Translations under genes and position numbers: made by a program
Notes under the pieces: generated by a model
Database searches by the model: none
The model's input: only the letters and a program-made list of their open reading frames with translations
Told to the model about the DNA's origin: nothing
Shown: piece by piece, positions 26,765-36,270 of the stretch
Position numbering within the stretch: position 1 is the first letter of the stretch
Layout: the number at the start of each line of letters is the position of its first letter
Assembly (NCBI GenBank): GCA_007679095.1
Contig: VEFU01000001.1
Span: 213,081-277,080, forward strand
Direction of reading: 5' to 3'
DNA length: 64,000 bases
Source: Paenibacillus bovis
GTDB taxonomy: Bacteria > Bacillota > Bacilli > Bacillales > Bacillaceae_C

Positions 26765-27096
26765 TCCTTGCTCTCCCTTCTAATAAATAATTCATTTACA
26801 GGTTTTGATATTTGTTCCCATTCGGCTGATATTGTTGCTAGATTCTCTTTACCAAGATCAGTGAGAAAATAATACTTACGGTTTGGTCCTGTATCAGATG
26901 GTCTCATTTCGCCTCGTATTAGTTTATTTTTCTGAAGCCTTAATAAAACAGGGTAGATAGTTCCTTCACTTACATCATGAAGACCGATATCCTGTAACTT
27001 TTTAGAAAGTTCGTAGCCGTATACTGGTTCTTTTTCAATCACAGCTAAAACACATCCATCTAATATCCCTTTTAGCAGTTGACTTCTTATAGACAT
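26761..27096 (-). CDS. PadR-family transcriptional repressor
   Basis: 111 aa winged-helix regulator, short (PadR-s2-like) subgroup: LKGILDGCVLAVIEKEPVYGYEL, then GTIYPVLLRLQKNKLI as recognition region, and a C-terminal dimerisation helix. The ATG at 27096 lies 6 nt after GGAGGAGG. It probably represses its own operon via the palindromes at 27111-27245, the nearest of which covers the ribosome-site side of the promoter. Confidence 0.88.
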   Translation of the reverse strand: MSIRSQLLKGILDGCVLAVIEKEPVYGYELSKKLQDIGLHDVSEGTIYPVLLRLQKNKLIRGEMRPSDTGPNRKYYFLTDLGKENLATISAEWEQISKPVNELFIRRESKE

Positions 27097-27110
27097 ATAC
27101 AACCTCCTCC

Positions 27111-27245
27111 ACTAACTTGTTAAACAAGGTAGTTGATAAATAAAAATGTGGAAGCTTTGCAATAATAGTTTAGTTTCCACAAACCCACTATCTTGTGAAA
27201 CAAGATACTTTGGATAAAAAACACTACTTGGTTAAACAAAGTAGC
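27111..27245. promoter_or_regulatory. Three palindromic PadR-type operators
   Basis: Site 1 at 27111-27133 (ACTAACTTGTT-a-AACAAGGTAGT), site 2 at 27187-27209 (core ATCTTGTGAAACAAGAT) and site 3 at 27224-27244 (CTACTTGGTT-a-AACAAAGTAG). All share CTTG-N5-CAAG-like half sites around a central A and fall between padR and the opuD terminator. Multiple sites suggest cooperative autorepression. Confidence 0.8.
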
Positions 27246-27283
27246 TATAATAAGTATATGCAGAATTCCAAAAATAGTCAACA

Positions 27284-27318
27284 AGAGATCTGAATTATTT
27301 TTTTATTTCAGATCTCTT
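27284..27318. terminator. Hairpin after the BCCT transporter gene
   Basis: AGAGATCTGAA pairs with TTTCAGATCTCT across an AT-rich loop, 7 bp from the transporter stop codon. T-tails are weak on both strands, so efficiency is uncertain. Confidence 0.55.
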
Positions 27319-27324
27319 TATTTA

Positions 27325-28881
27325 CTATTTTTTCTTTTCCTTACTATTAGCTGCCTTTTCCAACCTTTTAAATCGTCTTAAGTCAGCTTTCCTAATTGGT
27401 AATGGCTCCTTTTTCAAAAGCTTCGATAGGGAGATGATAAGTAATAACAATAATAATGTAAATGGTAACGCAGAGATTAACGATGCGGTTTGTAACGCCT
27501 CTAAACCACCAGCATATAACAGTACTCCTGCAATTGCAGCCATTAGTAATCCCCATACTATCTTCGCGACCATAGGAGGATTTAAACTCCCCTTTGTTGT
27601 CATACTTGCTAATATATAAGTAGCTGAATCCGCCGAGGTAACTAAAAATGTGAAAATAAGTAATAGAGCTATTAAAGACAAGACATTGGACAATGGTAAA
27701 TGCTGAAAAGTTTCAAATAGCGCAGATGTAATGTCTTTGTTGACTGCCTCCGCAATTCCCGCATTTTCATTTAAGTCGTACCAAATTGCTGTTCCACCAA
27801 ATGCAGCTATCCATAAGCATGCTATTAACGGTGGGATGACCATTACTCCAGCGATAAACTCACGAATGGTTCTTCCTCTAGAAACCCGTGCAACAAAAGC
27901 ACCAACAAATGGGGACCAAGCAATTGCCCAAGCCCAGTAGAAGATTGTCCACTCCCGTACCCATGTTCCACCTCTATATGGTTGTAGTCGTAAACTATAT
28001 TGAATGAAATTAGTTATATAATCTCCAATTGCTAATGTAAAGGTTTCTAATATAAAAACACTTGGACCTGCAATAAAAACAAATAATAGTAACCCTAAAG
28101 CAAGTCCTAAATTTAAATTGCTTAAAAACCTCATCCCCTTATCCAACCCTGTAATGGAGGAAAGCATATAAGCAAGAAGCATCACAACAATGATAATAAG
28201 CTGTATACTAAATGTTTGATTAAGATCAAACAAAGCATCTATTCCTCCATACATTTGAAGAACACCGAGACCAACGGAAGTTGCCATCCCCATAACAGTT
28301 GCAATAACAGCAAGTGAATCTATTGTATTTTTTACAAACGTCTTATTTCCGGTTATTGGTTCTAGTGCAGTAGAAACTAATCCATCCTTTTTCTTACGGA
28401 ATTGGAGAAAACCAATGACAAGCCCTACTATCGCAAAAACAGCCCATTGACTTATCCCCCAATGGAAAAATGAATATCCCATCGCTAATCTTGCGGCTTC
28501 CTCCGTTTGCACCTCGATCCCTACCATTGGAGCTGTAAAAAAGTGACTCATTGGCTCCGCAATCCCCCAAAAAACTAGACCAACTCCAAAGCCTGCTGAG
28601 AACAACATTCCTATCCATGTAAAAAAGGGAAATTGAGGTTTTTCATCCTCTCCACCGATTTGTATAGCTCCATATTTACTTATTGCTAAACCTATTAAAA
28701 AGATAATAATAATAAGTACCCCTATTAAATAAAACCACCCAAAATTAACGGTTGTGAACTCAAATAGTTTTCCTGACACCCGCCCAAACGTTTCAGGCAT
28801 TAATCCACCAACTAACACAAAGAACACAATAATGATAGCTGAAACAGTAAATACGGGATTTTTCCATAATTGTTTATTCAT
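27325..28881 (-). CDS. BCCT-family betaine/choline transporter, OpuD-like
   Basis: 518 aa, 12-helix secondary transporter importing glycine betaine or a related trimethylammonium compound, normally driven by sodium, for osmoprotection. The BCCT Trp-rich segment is WTIFYWAWAIAWSPFVGAFVAR (about 315-336). Other motifs: GFGVGLVFWGIAEP and SADSATYILASM. The start is ATG 28881, 5 nt after GGAGG; an in-frame TTG upstream is rejected. A sodium-coupled osmolyte carrier fits the Mrp and NatAB genes nearby. Confidence 0.92.
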   Translation of the reverse strand: MNKQLWKNPVFTVSAIIIVFFVLVGGLMPETFGRVSGKLFEFTTVNFGWFYLIGVLIIIIFLIGLAISKYGAIQIGGEDEKPQFPFFTWIGMLFSAGFGVGLVFWGIAEPMSHFFTAPMVGIEVQTEEAARLAMGYSFFHWGISQWAVFAIVGLVIGFLQFRKKKDGLVSTALEPITGNKTFVKNTIDSLAVIATVMGMATSVGLGVLQMYGGIDALFDLNQTFSIQLIIIVVMLLAYMLSSITGLDKGMRFLSNLNLGLALGLLLFVFIAGPSVFILETFTLAIGDYITNFIQYSLRLQPYRGGTWVREWTIFYWAWAIAWSPFVGAFVARVSRGRTIREFIAGVMVIPPLIACLWIAAFGGTAIWYDLNENAGIAEAVNKDITSALFETFQHLPLSNVLSLIALLLIFTFLVTSADSATYILASMTTKGSLNPPMVAKIVWGLLMAAIAGVLLYAGGLEALQTASLISALPFTLLLLLLIISLSKLLKKEPLPIRKADLRRFKRLEKAANSKEKKK

Positions 28882-29050
28882 GAAATCCTCCAAACAATAA
28901 TAAATTTAATAGTATACCTAATGAACCTTCATTCACTAAAGTCTTAATTACCACTTCTTTTTCAACTCTAAACAAGCCTATCCTCTTGCCTATTTTCCCC
29001 AAAAAAGAGATTATATAATTAGGTAAATTATTGATGGGGGATACAATATT

Positions 29051-30199
29051 ATGCGTGTTTTCGTATATATTATCGTGTTTTTTTCATTTTTTGATCTATT
29101 TACTCAACTACCGATTATGACTCCACTTGCAACATCACTTGGTGCCACTCCTTTATTAGCGGGATTAGCTGTTGGGATGTATTCTTTTTCAAATACGATT
29201 GGAAATGTTGCATCAGGATTTTTAACAGATAAAAAAGGCCCTTTCCTCATATTAGTGGCCGGCTTATTTTCATCCGGTTTAATGCTATTTTCCTATCACT
29301 TAGCTGACAATGCGTGGACATTGTTATTTGTCCGCTTTTTACATGGACTAACAGCAGGATTAATTGTCCCAGCGGCCTTTACCTACTTAGCTAACTCCAT
29401 AACAGAGAATAAAAAAGGAAAAGGTTCTGCTCTTTCAGGAGCATTTGTTGGATTAGCAGCTGTTATTGGTCCAGCATTCAGCGGTATTCTTTCTAGTAAA
29501 ACAAATGAAGTGACTGTGCTAACCGTTACTGCTGTCGCTTTGATTATTTTAGGCATCCTTTCCTTTATCTTTTTACGTTCAAAGGTTGTTACTCGAAAAG
29601 AAGATAAGCAGCCGAAGGATAACTTAACAGTACGTTCTTTCTTTCAAAATTCACTTATGATTAAGGCATTTTCCGGAGCATTTTTCTTAATGTTCTCTCA
29701 AGGTGTTCTTGCATACATGTTACCGTTGAAAGTAGTGGATCTCGGTCAAGATACACAAACTAGCGGTCTCTTATTAAGTACATTTGGAATTGTTGCGATT
29801 CTCATATTTGTCTTACCTACTAACAATGTTTTCGATAGAGTCAAGCCGGTTAAAACAGTTACCTTCGGAATGGGAATGATGGGAATTAGTCTACTCCTTA
29901 TTAGTTTGGCTTCAAGCATCCCTTTCATGTATATCATTATGGGATTGTACGGAATTGGATTTGCCTTCCTATTCCCTTCACTCAATTCCATCTTAATTGA
30001 AGCAACGGAGGAAACTAACCGCGGAAAAGCTTATGGATATTTCTATGCGTTTTTCTCTTTCGGAGTTGTCATTGGTTCCGGAATTACAGGATTACTGGAG
30101 TTAAGTGCGAATGGGGGATTTATGCTAGCAGGGATTTTATTAGTAGTAGTAGCTGCTGTTATTTTACTAAAGAGAGATACATTTAGGCAGGAAGCTTGA
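29051..30199 (+). CDS. MFS transporter
   Basis: 382 aa with 12 hydrophobic helices. The loop 2-3 motif is GFLTDKKGP, and VRFLHGLTAGLIVPAAF marks helix 4. It resembles drug or metabolite exporters of the major facilitator superfamily; no substrate can be assigned. GGGGG precedes the ATG. It is divergent from the BCCT gene and monocistronic, ending in a terminator. Confidence 0.85.
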   Translation: MRVFVYIIVFFSFFDLFTQLPIMTPLATSLGATPLLAGLAVGMYSFSNTIGNVASGFLTDKKGPFLILVAGLFSSGLMLFSYHLADNAWTLLFVRFLHGLTAGLIVPAAFTYLANSITENKKGKGSALSGAFVGLAAVIGPAFSGILSSKTNEVTVLTVTAVALIILGILSFIFLRSKVVTRKEDKQPKDNLTVRSFFQNSLMIKAFSGAFFLMFSQGVLAYMLPLKVVDLGQDTQTSGLLLSTFGIVAILIFVLPTNNVFDRVKPVKTVTFGMGMMGISLLLISLASSIPFMYIIMGLYGIGFAFLFPSLNSILIEATEETNRGKAYGYFYAFFSFGVVIGSGITGLLELSANGGFMLAGILLVVVAAVILLKRDTFRQEA

Positions 30200-30202
30200 A
30201 TA

Positions 30203-30246
30203 AAAAAAGGATGTACATCGACGATTCGATCATACATCCTTTTTTC
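30203..30246. terminator. Bidirectional terminator
   Basis: AAAAAAGGATGTA and TACATCCTTTTTT pair around CATCGACGATTCGATCA, which itself contains TCGA palindromic bases. It serves both the MFS gene and the convergent phosphotransferase gene. Confidence 0.88.
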
Positions 30247-31160
30247 TATATTCTCTTTAATAAGCTTAGCATGTATTCATCTAAACGATGTGCTATTATC
30301 TCATTTGTTAATCCCTTTACTCCCAATGCTGGCCATCCAGGATAAACTTCAGGTGGTCCAAATAAGATATCAATTAATGCAATTAAATCCCAATATGGGT
30401 CGTATAGAAAAAGCTCTCCGGCATGTTTCTGATATGCAGTTAAAAAAGCATCTGAGTACTCGACTCCATGTAATTGAGCCATATCAACACGACAATGACC
30501 AACATCAATTCCAGCAGGTCCTTTACATGCGTTCACCCAATCTACAATTCCACTTACTTTATTACCTGTCCATAATACGTTGGCAGCATGATAATCACGA
30601 TGAATAAAACATTCCCGCGTTTTAGGACGTGGACCTTTTACGATATCTATTACTTGCCTCCATTGCTCTTTGTATGAGGACCAAGAAGGAACCTCTAAAG
30701 TTGAAAGGTTTTGATATGTAAAATATGTATACGGAAAATGATCTGCATTTAGTTGATGAACTTTTGCCAATGCATTTGCCAAGCCATCTACCCATTCTTC
30801 CATGTTTTTTGGCTGTAATTCTACTACTCCTTCAAGCTTTGTCATTAGTACAGTTGGCACACCACATATAGCCCCAGATTCGTCATATGCGATAAGATTT
30901 GGAGTTGGAACATCAACATCAATTGCCCACTCAAGACTCTTTGCCTCATGTAGTGCTAAGTCGGGTTCCTCTTCCAACCACTCTTCATTGTCAACTTGAC
31001 GAATCACAACATCTTTAAGTACTTCACCACTTTGGATAGATATTTTATGCATCACCGATGACATTCCACCAAGTAATTGCTGAATTGCTACGATCTTACC
31101 TTGGGAATTAACAGCATGTAAAACCCACTCTTGAACATGATCTGGCAATACATTTTTCAA
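30246..31160 (-). CDS. Aminoglycoside-phosphotransferase-fold kinase
   Basis: 304 aa, APH/choline-kinase-like fold. The catalytic loop is HRDYHAANVLW (about 188-198) and the metal-binding DFG-equivalent is GIVDWV (about 209-214). The N-terminal Gly-rich loop is QLLGGMSSVMHKI. Family members phosphorylate small hydroxyl compounds or drugs; the substrate here is unknown. The start is TTG 31160, 7 nt after GAGGTG. A 20-bp perfect palindrome lies 63 bp upstream, suggesting TetR-type control. Confidence 0.8.
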   Translation of the reverse strand: MKNVLPDHVQEWVLHAVNSQGKIVAIQQLLGGMSSVMHKISIQSGEVLKDVVIRQVDNEEWLEEEPDLALHEAKSLEWAIDVDVPTPNLIAYDESGAICGVPTVLMTKLEGVVELQPKNMEEWVDGLANALAKVHQLNADHFPYTYFTYQNLSTLEVPSWSSYKEQWRQVIDIVKGPRPKTRECFIHRDYHAANVLWTGNKVSGIVDWVNACKGPAGIDVGHCRVDMAQLHGVEYSDAFLTAYQKHAGELFLYDPYWDLIALIDILFGPPEVYPGWPALGVKGLTNEIIAHRLDEYMLSLLKRI

Positions 31161-31222
31161 TTAAAATCACCTCTTCTTTCTTGTATTCTGTATTACAACT
31201 CATCATAATGTATGATTCATCA

Positions 31223-31242
31223 TTAAACAAACGTTTGTTTAA
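31223..31242. promoter_or_regulatory. 20-bp perfect palindrome, TetR-type operator
   Basis: TTAAACAAACGTTTGTTTAA is its own reverse complement. AAACAAACGTTTGTTT-like sites are typical of TetR-family repressors. It is placed between the phosphotransferase start and the convergent-side lysDH terminator, so it most likely controls the phosphotransferase gene. No TetR gene is in the window. Confidence 0.7.
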
Positions 31243-31255
31243 CTATTATTCGGCA

Positions 31256-31283
31256 AAAATCGAGCGGATTATCGCTCGATTTT
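31256..31283. terminator. Terminator overlapping the lysDH stop codon
   Basis: AAAATCGAGCG and CGCTCGATTTT form an 11-bp stem with a 6-nt loop. The stem includes the last codons of the minus-strand lysine dehydrogenase gene and is followed there by TTTTTGCC. Confidence 0.8.
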
Positions 31284-32420
31284 CTCCTTAATGTGGATTT
31301 CTCGTTTTGACATCTGCTTTATATATTCCTGACCTGGCACTATTAATTCTGGTGGATATACTCCTTTTTGTTTGATCTTACCATTGCCTATCATTTGTGC
31401 GACAACGGAAATTGTGTAAGCAGTTGAACGTGCCATAGCAGTGACATTATTCTTCCTATCTTTAAATGTCGACATCTCATATACATGCGTCTCTTTCTTC
31501 CCATTTTTCCAACCAGAAACAATTACACGGAGGTGAACGACATCGTCTTTATCCTTTAATGCAACAATAGGATCTAACACCTTTAGGAATACTTCACGCG
31601 GTTTTACCTTTCTACCGCCAATTTCCACTTCATAATCGTTACGAGTTAAATTAAGATCTACAAGTAGCTTAAATTTCTCTGCATGCCCTGGATATCGAAT
31701 CGTCTTATATTCAAGCTCTTTCAAAAATGGATAAGATAAGGATAGAGTTGAGGTGCCTCCAGAAGTATGGAACGCTTCTAAAGGGCCAAATTTTTCAAAA
31801 TAGATTGGTTCTATTTCTGATAAGGATGGTATTTCTTGTTTAATGCCTTCACGGATAATAAAAGAAGGATCAGTATAATGATCAAATACGCCTTCCATCG
31901 AAAAAACATGGTTATATTCTAACGGTGCCTCTGGTTGTACAGGTATCCCACCTACATACATTTTAATTGACTCTGCCTTATCTAACTTGCTAACTCCGTA
32001 TCCTGCTAATATATTTATCATTCCAGGCGCAACGCCTAAATCAGGGATAACTGTTACCCCTCTCTGTTGTGCTTTTTCATGTAATTTTAATACTTGATCT
32101 GTTATGTGACCAATATGCCCTCCCAGATCAACGCAATGAACTCCTGATTCAATTGCGGTTTTAGCAACAATTTCATTAAAGGAATAGAACAGGGCATTAA
32201 TTACTACATCATAATTCCTGATGAATGCTGCTAATTCATTATAATTATTTGCATTTACTTGATAGGCTGATAGTTTATGAGACTGTAATTGTTGGCAAAC
32301 TTGCTCTGCTCGCATTTTATCAATATCTGCTATACCAACATTCGTCACTTCTTTACTAAGGATCAAATCACGAGTTGCCTCTCTTCCCATCAAACCAGCA
32401 CCTAATACTCCAACTTTCAT
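31269..32420 (-). CDS. lysDH: L-lysine 6-dehydrogenase
   Basis: 383 aa NAD(P)-dependent enzyme that oxidatively deaminates the epsilon-amino group of lysine to aminoadipate semialdehyde. The N-terminal Rossmann motif is [12 protein letters not shown] (residues 4-15). The sequence tracks Geobacillus stearothermophilus LysDH closely, including [46 protein letters not shown] and [18 protein letters not shown]. It lies 42 bp downstream of an aldehyde dehydrogenase gene, which would take the semialdehyde to aminoadipate. AAGGGGAG precedes the ATG. Confidence 0.9.
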   Translation of the reverse strand: MKVGVLGAGLMGREATRDLILSKEVTNVGIADIDKMRAEQVCQQLQSHKLSAYQVNANNYNELAAFIRNYDVVINALFYSFNEIVAKTAIESGVHCVDLGGHIGHITDQVLKLHEKAQQRGVTVIPDLGVAPGMINILAGYGVSKLDKAESIKMYVGGIPVQPEAPLEYNHVFSMEGVFDHYTDPSFIIREGIKQEIPSLSEIEPIYFEKFGPLEAFHTSGGTSTLSLSYPFLKELEYKTIRYPGHAEKFKLLVDLNLTRNDYEVEIGGRKVKPREVFLKVLDPIVALKDKDDVVHLRVIVSGWKNGKKETHVYEMSTFKDRKNNVTAMARSTAYTISVVAQMIGNGKIKQKGVYPPELIVPGQEYIKQMSKREIHIKEKIER

Positions 32421-32462
32421 TTATCAGCTCCCCTTTGCTAATAATTACAAGCCTAATCACAA

Positions 32463-33965
32463 TTAATCTACGTCAATTTGCGCTCTCTGCAGATTACCAC
32501 TGAAATCTATATATATAGACTTCCATTCTGTGAACACATCCAATGCTGCAATTCCCGAATCGCGATGTCCATTACCAGTTGCTTTTGTTCCTCCAAATGG
32601 TAAATGAATCTCCGCTCCTGTTGTCCCGGCATTTACATAAATAATTCCTGTGTCAAGATCCCGCTGTGCAGCAAACACTTTATTAACATCTCGAGTAAAA
32701 ATCGAGCTCGATAATCCGAATGAAACACTATTGTTTACTTGTATCGCTTCATCTAAGTTTTTCACTGAAATAATAGAAATGACAGGTCCAAAGATCTCTT
32801 CCTGAGCTATTCGCATATTTGGTTTTACATTGGTAAAAACAGTTGGTACAAAAAAATTACCACTTGCGTATTCACCCTCATCAAGAACGGATCCACCAGT
32901 TAACAGTTGTGCTCCTTCTTGTACACCAATTTCAATGTAGCCTTTTATCTTTTCCAGAGAAGTTTTATTAATGATGGGACCGACTTTTACATTATGATCA
33001 AGCCCATTTCCAATACGGATATTCTTCATTGCTTTTAGCAAACCTTGCTCTAATTTCTTTTTTACCTTCTCGTGGACAATTATCCTACTACACGCAGTAC
33101 ACCGCTGTCCACTAGTCCCAAAGGCACTCCATATGATTCCATCAACTGCTAAGTTAATATCTGCATCATCCATGACGATGACAGCATTTTTCCCACCCAT
33201 TTCTAAGGAAACCTTTTTCAGCTTGTGACCACATTTACTGGCAATCTCTCTCCCTACCTCATTAGATCCTGTAAAAGATATTACGCGAATTTCATCATTC
33301 TCTACCATCTCATCCCCAATAGTTGAACCGGAACCAAAGACGACATTTAACACTCCTTTAGGTAATCCTGCCTCTTCGAAAATGGTAGCTAATGCATATG
33401 CCATTAAAGGCGTCTCTGTTGCAGGTTTCCATATGACTGTATTACCTGCCACAATTGCAGGAAATGACTTCCATGTCGCAATCGCAATTGGAAAATTCCA
33501 CGGTGTTATTATACCCACGACCCCAACTGGTGCACGTACACTCATTGCAAACTTATTCTTTAATTCAGACGGGGTCGTTTGACCAAACAATCTTCTGCCT
33601 TCTCCAGCCATATAAAAGGCCATATCAATTGCTTCTTGCACTTCACCGCGTGCTTCCTCTAATACTTTTCCGTTTTCCATTGTTAAAATAGTGGCTAGCT
33701 GTTCCTTTCTGGCCTTTAGTAAATCTCCTACTTTATATAATATTTCAGCACGTTGAGGTGCTGGAACAAGTGCCCACTGTTTTTGTGCTTCTTTAGCTGC
33801 CTTTGCCGCTTCCGATACAGCCTCTCGTGGTGATAATGGTACTTCCGTGATGTTCTCCCCAGTGGCCGGATTCAAAACAGGAGTATACACAACATCATCT
33901 GGTGTTACCCATTCACCATTAATATAATTTGCTAATTTTTTATGATGAATCAATAAGGTATCCAT
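32463..33965 (-). CDS. Aldehyde dehydrogenase, probable aminoadipate-semialdehyde dehydrogenase
   Basis: 500 aa NAD(P)-dependent dehydrogenase. The catalytic Cys289 is in [12 protein letters not shown], the general base Glu255 in SLEMGGKN, and the oxyanion Asn157 in TPWNFPIA. Gene order with lysDH points to alpha-aminoadipate semialdehyde as substrate, giving a two-step lysine catabolic route; that is inference from context. GGAGGGAGGG lies 7 nt before the ATG. No promoter was resolved in the repeat-rich upstream region. Confidence 0.88.
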   Translation of the reverse strand: MDTLLIHHKKLANYINGEWVTPDDVVYTPVLNPATGENITEVPLSPREAVSEAAKAAKEAQKQWALVPAPQRAEILYKVGDLLKARKEQLATILTMENGKVLEEARGEVQEAIDMAFYMAGEGRRLFGQTTPSELKNKFAMSVRAPVGVVGIITPWNFPIAIATWKSFPAIVAGNTVIWKPATETPLMAYALATIFEEAGLPKGVLNVVFGSGSTIGDEMVENDEIRVISFTGSNEVGREIASKCGHKLKKVSLEMGGKNAVIVMDDADINLAVDGIIWSAFGTSGQRCTACSRIIVHEKVKKKLEQGLLKAMKNIRIGNGLDHNVKVGPIINKTSLEKIKGYIEIGVQEGAQLLTGGSVLDEGEYASGNFFVPTVFTNVKPNMRIAQEEIFGPVISIISVKNLDEAIQVNNSVSFGLSSSIFTRDVNKVFAAQRDLDTGIIYVNAGTTGAEIHLPFGGTKATGNGHRDSGIAALDVFTEWKSIYIDFSGNLQRAQIDVD

Positions 33966-34050
33966 AATAAAACCCTCCCTCCATCCTCTTACAACCTATG
34001 CAAAAGCCCATTCATCCGTTATTTATTTAAACGAAGTAACTCAAGTCACA

Positions 34051-34358
34051 ACCGATTTGAACGGAAGAAGTGGTGAGAATGGTCGAGAGAATCGTCATCA
34101 CGACCGATGTATACCAAACTAGCAATGAAATCGGTCAAGAAACACGTTGTCATAACCGATTTGAATGTAAGATGTGATGAGAATGGTTGAGAGCACCATT
34201 ATCACGACCGATGTGAATCAAACTAGCAATGAAATCGGTCAAGAGACAGTCTGTCACAACCGATTTGAACGGAAGAAGTGGTGAGAATGGTCGAGAGAAT
34301 CGTCATCACGACCGATGTATACCAAACTAGCAATGAAATCGGTCAAGAAACAGTCTGT
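34051..34358. repeat. Three tandem copies of a 104-bp unit
   Basis: Units start with ACCGATTTGAA at 34051, 34155 and 34259, an exact 104-bp period. Copies 1 and 3 are almost identical; copy 2 has diverged by substitutions only. Each unit opens with ACCGATTT and closes with AAATCGGT, so it can fold on itself, and it also holds CGACCGATGT. No open frame runs through all copies. The rest of 33966-34436 shows no gene. Confidence 0.9.
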
Positions 34359-34436
34359 CGGCAAAAGTTATTTTGCAACGGATGACATGTACCAAGTATT
34401 TAGATAGAATGGAATATTATAGAGAGTGGTGAATTT

Positions 34437-35081
34437 ATGAAAAAATATATTCCTTTTTTACTAATTGTTTTATTATTAGTTGCTTGTAACACGAAGAAGG
34501 ATTTTGATGAAAACTTATGGGGTAGTTCGGTTAAAGAAATCATTAAGTTTGAAGACAAAAACGGAAATTCTGATTACGAAGAGGATACTACTTTCGATGA
34601 TGGAAAAGAGTTAATCTTCCCTAACAAATCTGTCAATGGCAAGAAGGCAGATGTCCATTATACTTTTAACAATCAAATAGAGTCATCGGAGCTTATTTAC
34701 TTAGCTGATTTCTTCTCTGGTTATGATAAATTTATTGCTCAAATGAATGATGAATCCATTCCCGAACCCGATAAAATAGAATTACTAGATGAGTTTGAAA
34801 AGAAAAATAAAAAAGCCTTTCAAGAATTAGAAGAAATTCCAGATATACTCACATTTGATGACCAAATATTATTAACGATTGATTACTTTTATCAAGAATT
34901 TACCGAAAAAGAGAGTAAAGAACTGCTGAAAGAATTAAAGAATATATACGGAGATAAACCTATCGAGGGTAATTCTAGTTATACATGGGATACAGATAAA
35001 AGCATTGTATATTTCGATGGGTTCGATTATGTTTCCTATACTCCAAAATATCAAACAATCGAAGAATATGTATCCGAATAA
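34437..35081 (+). CDS. Lipoprotein of unknown function
   Basis: 214 aa. The signal peptide has the lipobox LVAC (Cys17), so the protein is anchored on the outer membrane face. The mature part is strongly acidic (many Asp/Glu), as is common for surface proteins of salt-adapted bacilli, and contains no recognised domain. Start: ATG after GAGAGTGGTG. It stands alone between a repeat region and the mrp operon and ends in a terminator. Confidence 0.75.
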   Translation: MKKYIPFLLIVLLLVACNTKKDFDENLWGSSVKEIIKFEDKNGNSDYEEDTTFDDGKELIFPNKSVNGKKADVHYTFNNQIESSELIYLADFFSGYDKFIAQMNDESIPEPDKIELLDEFEKKNKKAFQELEEIPDILTFDDQILLTIDYFYQEFTEKESKELLKELKNIYGDKPIEGNSSYTWDTDKSIVYFDGFDYVSYTPKYQTIEEYVSE

Positions 35082-35085
35082 TAAT

Positions 35086-35130
35086 AAAAGGAGTTGTTTA
35101 TCACTCTTCCAGTGAACAACTCCTTTTTTC
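35086..35130. terminator. Bidirectional terminator between the lipoprotein gene and mrp
   Basis: AAAAGGAGTTGTT and AACAACTCCTTTTTT pair across a 16-nt loop, 4 nt after the lipoprotein stop and adjoining the mrpG stop. Confidence 0.85.
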
Positions 35131-35486
35131 TATTCTTTCGCTTGAAATACTTCTTTTAATTCATCTTCAATTGTCGATTCAGATAATTTTACCTTCGAAC
35201 GATAAGCGGCACGTATGGACAGATGGCCAGATACAGGGGCGGTAATAAACACGAAAATAATCCCTAGTATTAACCTTATACTAATATATGATTCAGTTAA
35301 CCAAAAGTATAGAAAACAACCAGATAGTGTTAATAGAACAGCTAAACTTGAACTTTTTGTAGCTGCATGTGATCTAGTATAAACATCTGGAAACCGAATG
35401 ATTCCTAGCGCACTAATTACACTAATAATACTGCCTATTAAAATTAGCAATACCGTAATAAATTCATCAATCTCGTTTACGCTCAA
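35130..35486 (-). CDS. mrpG: Na+/H+ antiporter subunit MrpG
   Basis: 118 aa, three helices. Conserved PDVYTRSHAATKS and LGIIFVFITAPVSGHLI-like segments identify MrpG (PhaG family). TTG 35486, 8 nt after GAGG, is the likely start; the longer reading from 35522 overlaps mrpF too far. It is the last gene of the operon and a structural subunit of the antiporter complex. Confidence 0.9.
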   Translation of the reverse strand: MSVNEIDEFITVLLILIGSIISVISALGIIRFPDVYTRSHAATKSSSLAVLLTLSGCFLYFWLTESYISIRLILGIIFVFITAPVSGHLSIRAAYRSKVKLSESTIEDELKEVFQAKE

Positions 35487-35748
35487 TAATAACACCTCTC
35501 TCGATGAATTTTGATAATGCAATTGTACTAATAAAAGCTAGAATACCAATAATAAGTATAACCTCTAAGTATGCTTTCGTTTTGAGCACAATCGATATAA
35601 CTGCTATCCCAGATATAATATTAACCCCTATCATATCGAGTGCTATTATCCGATCCGGAATAGAGGGTCCACGAATGATACGATAAAGTGTGATTGCAAT
35701 TGCTAATGCAAAAAAACACAAGGCTATTATTAACATCGTCTCAATCAT
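35467..35748 (-). CDS. mrpF: Na+/H+ antiporter subunit MrpF
   Basis: 93 aa with three helices and the MrpF signature RIIRGPSIPDRIIALDMIGVN. It overlaps mrpE by 1 bp (TAATG) and mrpG by about 20 bp. Confidence 0.92.
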   Translation of the reverse strand: MIETMLIIALCFFALAIAITLYRIIRGPSIPDRIIALDMIGVNIISGIAVISIVLKTKAYLEVILIIGILAFISTIALSKFIERGVIIERKRD

Positions 35749-36230
35749 TACCGTGTCACCTCCATGATTGCTTTCTCAAATTTTCCTAATGACCGGATTA
35801 AAAAACCTTTATACCTTTTAATATCTAAAGCGTGTACGTAAAATACATTCCCCTCAGGTGATACTTCCATTACAACCGAGCCTGGAGTTAGTGTAAGAAG
35901 CATTGCAAGCAACGTCACTTCCCAATCACTCTTCAAAGGCGTTTTATATTTAAATATTCCTGGTTCAATATCAACTTTCGGGCTAACAATATGTCTCATT
36001 ACTAAAAATGCGGATTGAAATAACTCCCAGTTAAATATTAATACAAGTTTTATTATCGAATATAGCCGTCTTAGATAGAATTGTTGGCCAAAAAAACGAT
36101 GCATGAGAAAGATAATGATAATACCTACTAAAAATCCCGCAAAGAAAGTTGCAAATCGAAATTGGTCTTCATCTTGCAGCAATGTCCATAGAAATGCTAT
36201 TAATAAATTTAGTATGAATTGAATAGGCAT
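35748..36230 (-). CDS. mrpE: Na+/H+ antiporter subunit MrpE
   Basis: 160 aa membrane subunit. It aligns with B. subtilis MrpE from MPIQFILNLLIAFLW through WEVTLLAMLLTLTPGSVVMEVS to the C-terminal AIMEVTR. The ATG at 36230 is preferred over the GTG/TTG frame extension to 36260, because GAGGTG lies between them and the homologue begins here. Confidence 0.92.
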   Translation of the reverse strand: MPIQFILNLLIAFLWTLLQDEDQFRFATFFAGFLVGIIIIFLMHRFFGQQFYLRRLYSIIKLVLIFNWELFQSAFLVMRHIVSPKVDIEPGIFKYKTPLKSDWEVTLLAMLLTLTPGSVVMEVSPEGNVFYVHALDIKRYKGFLIRSLGKFEKAIMEVTR

Positions 36231-36270
36231 GTCTTTATTCACCTCTTCCGTTTCTAACACGATCCCAAAA

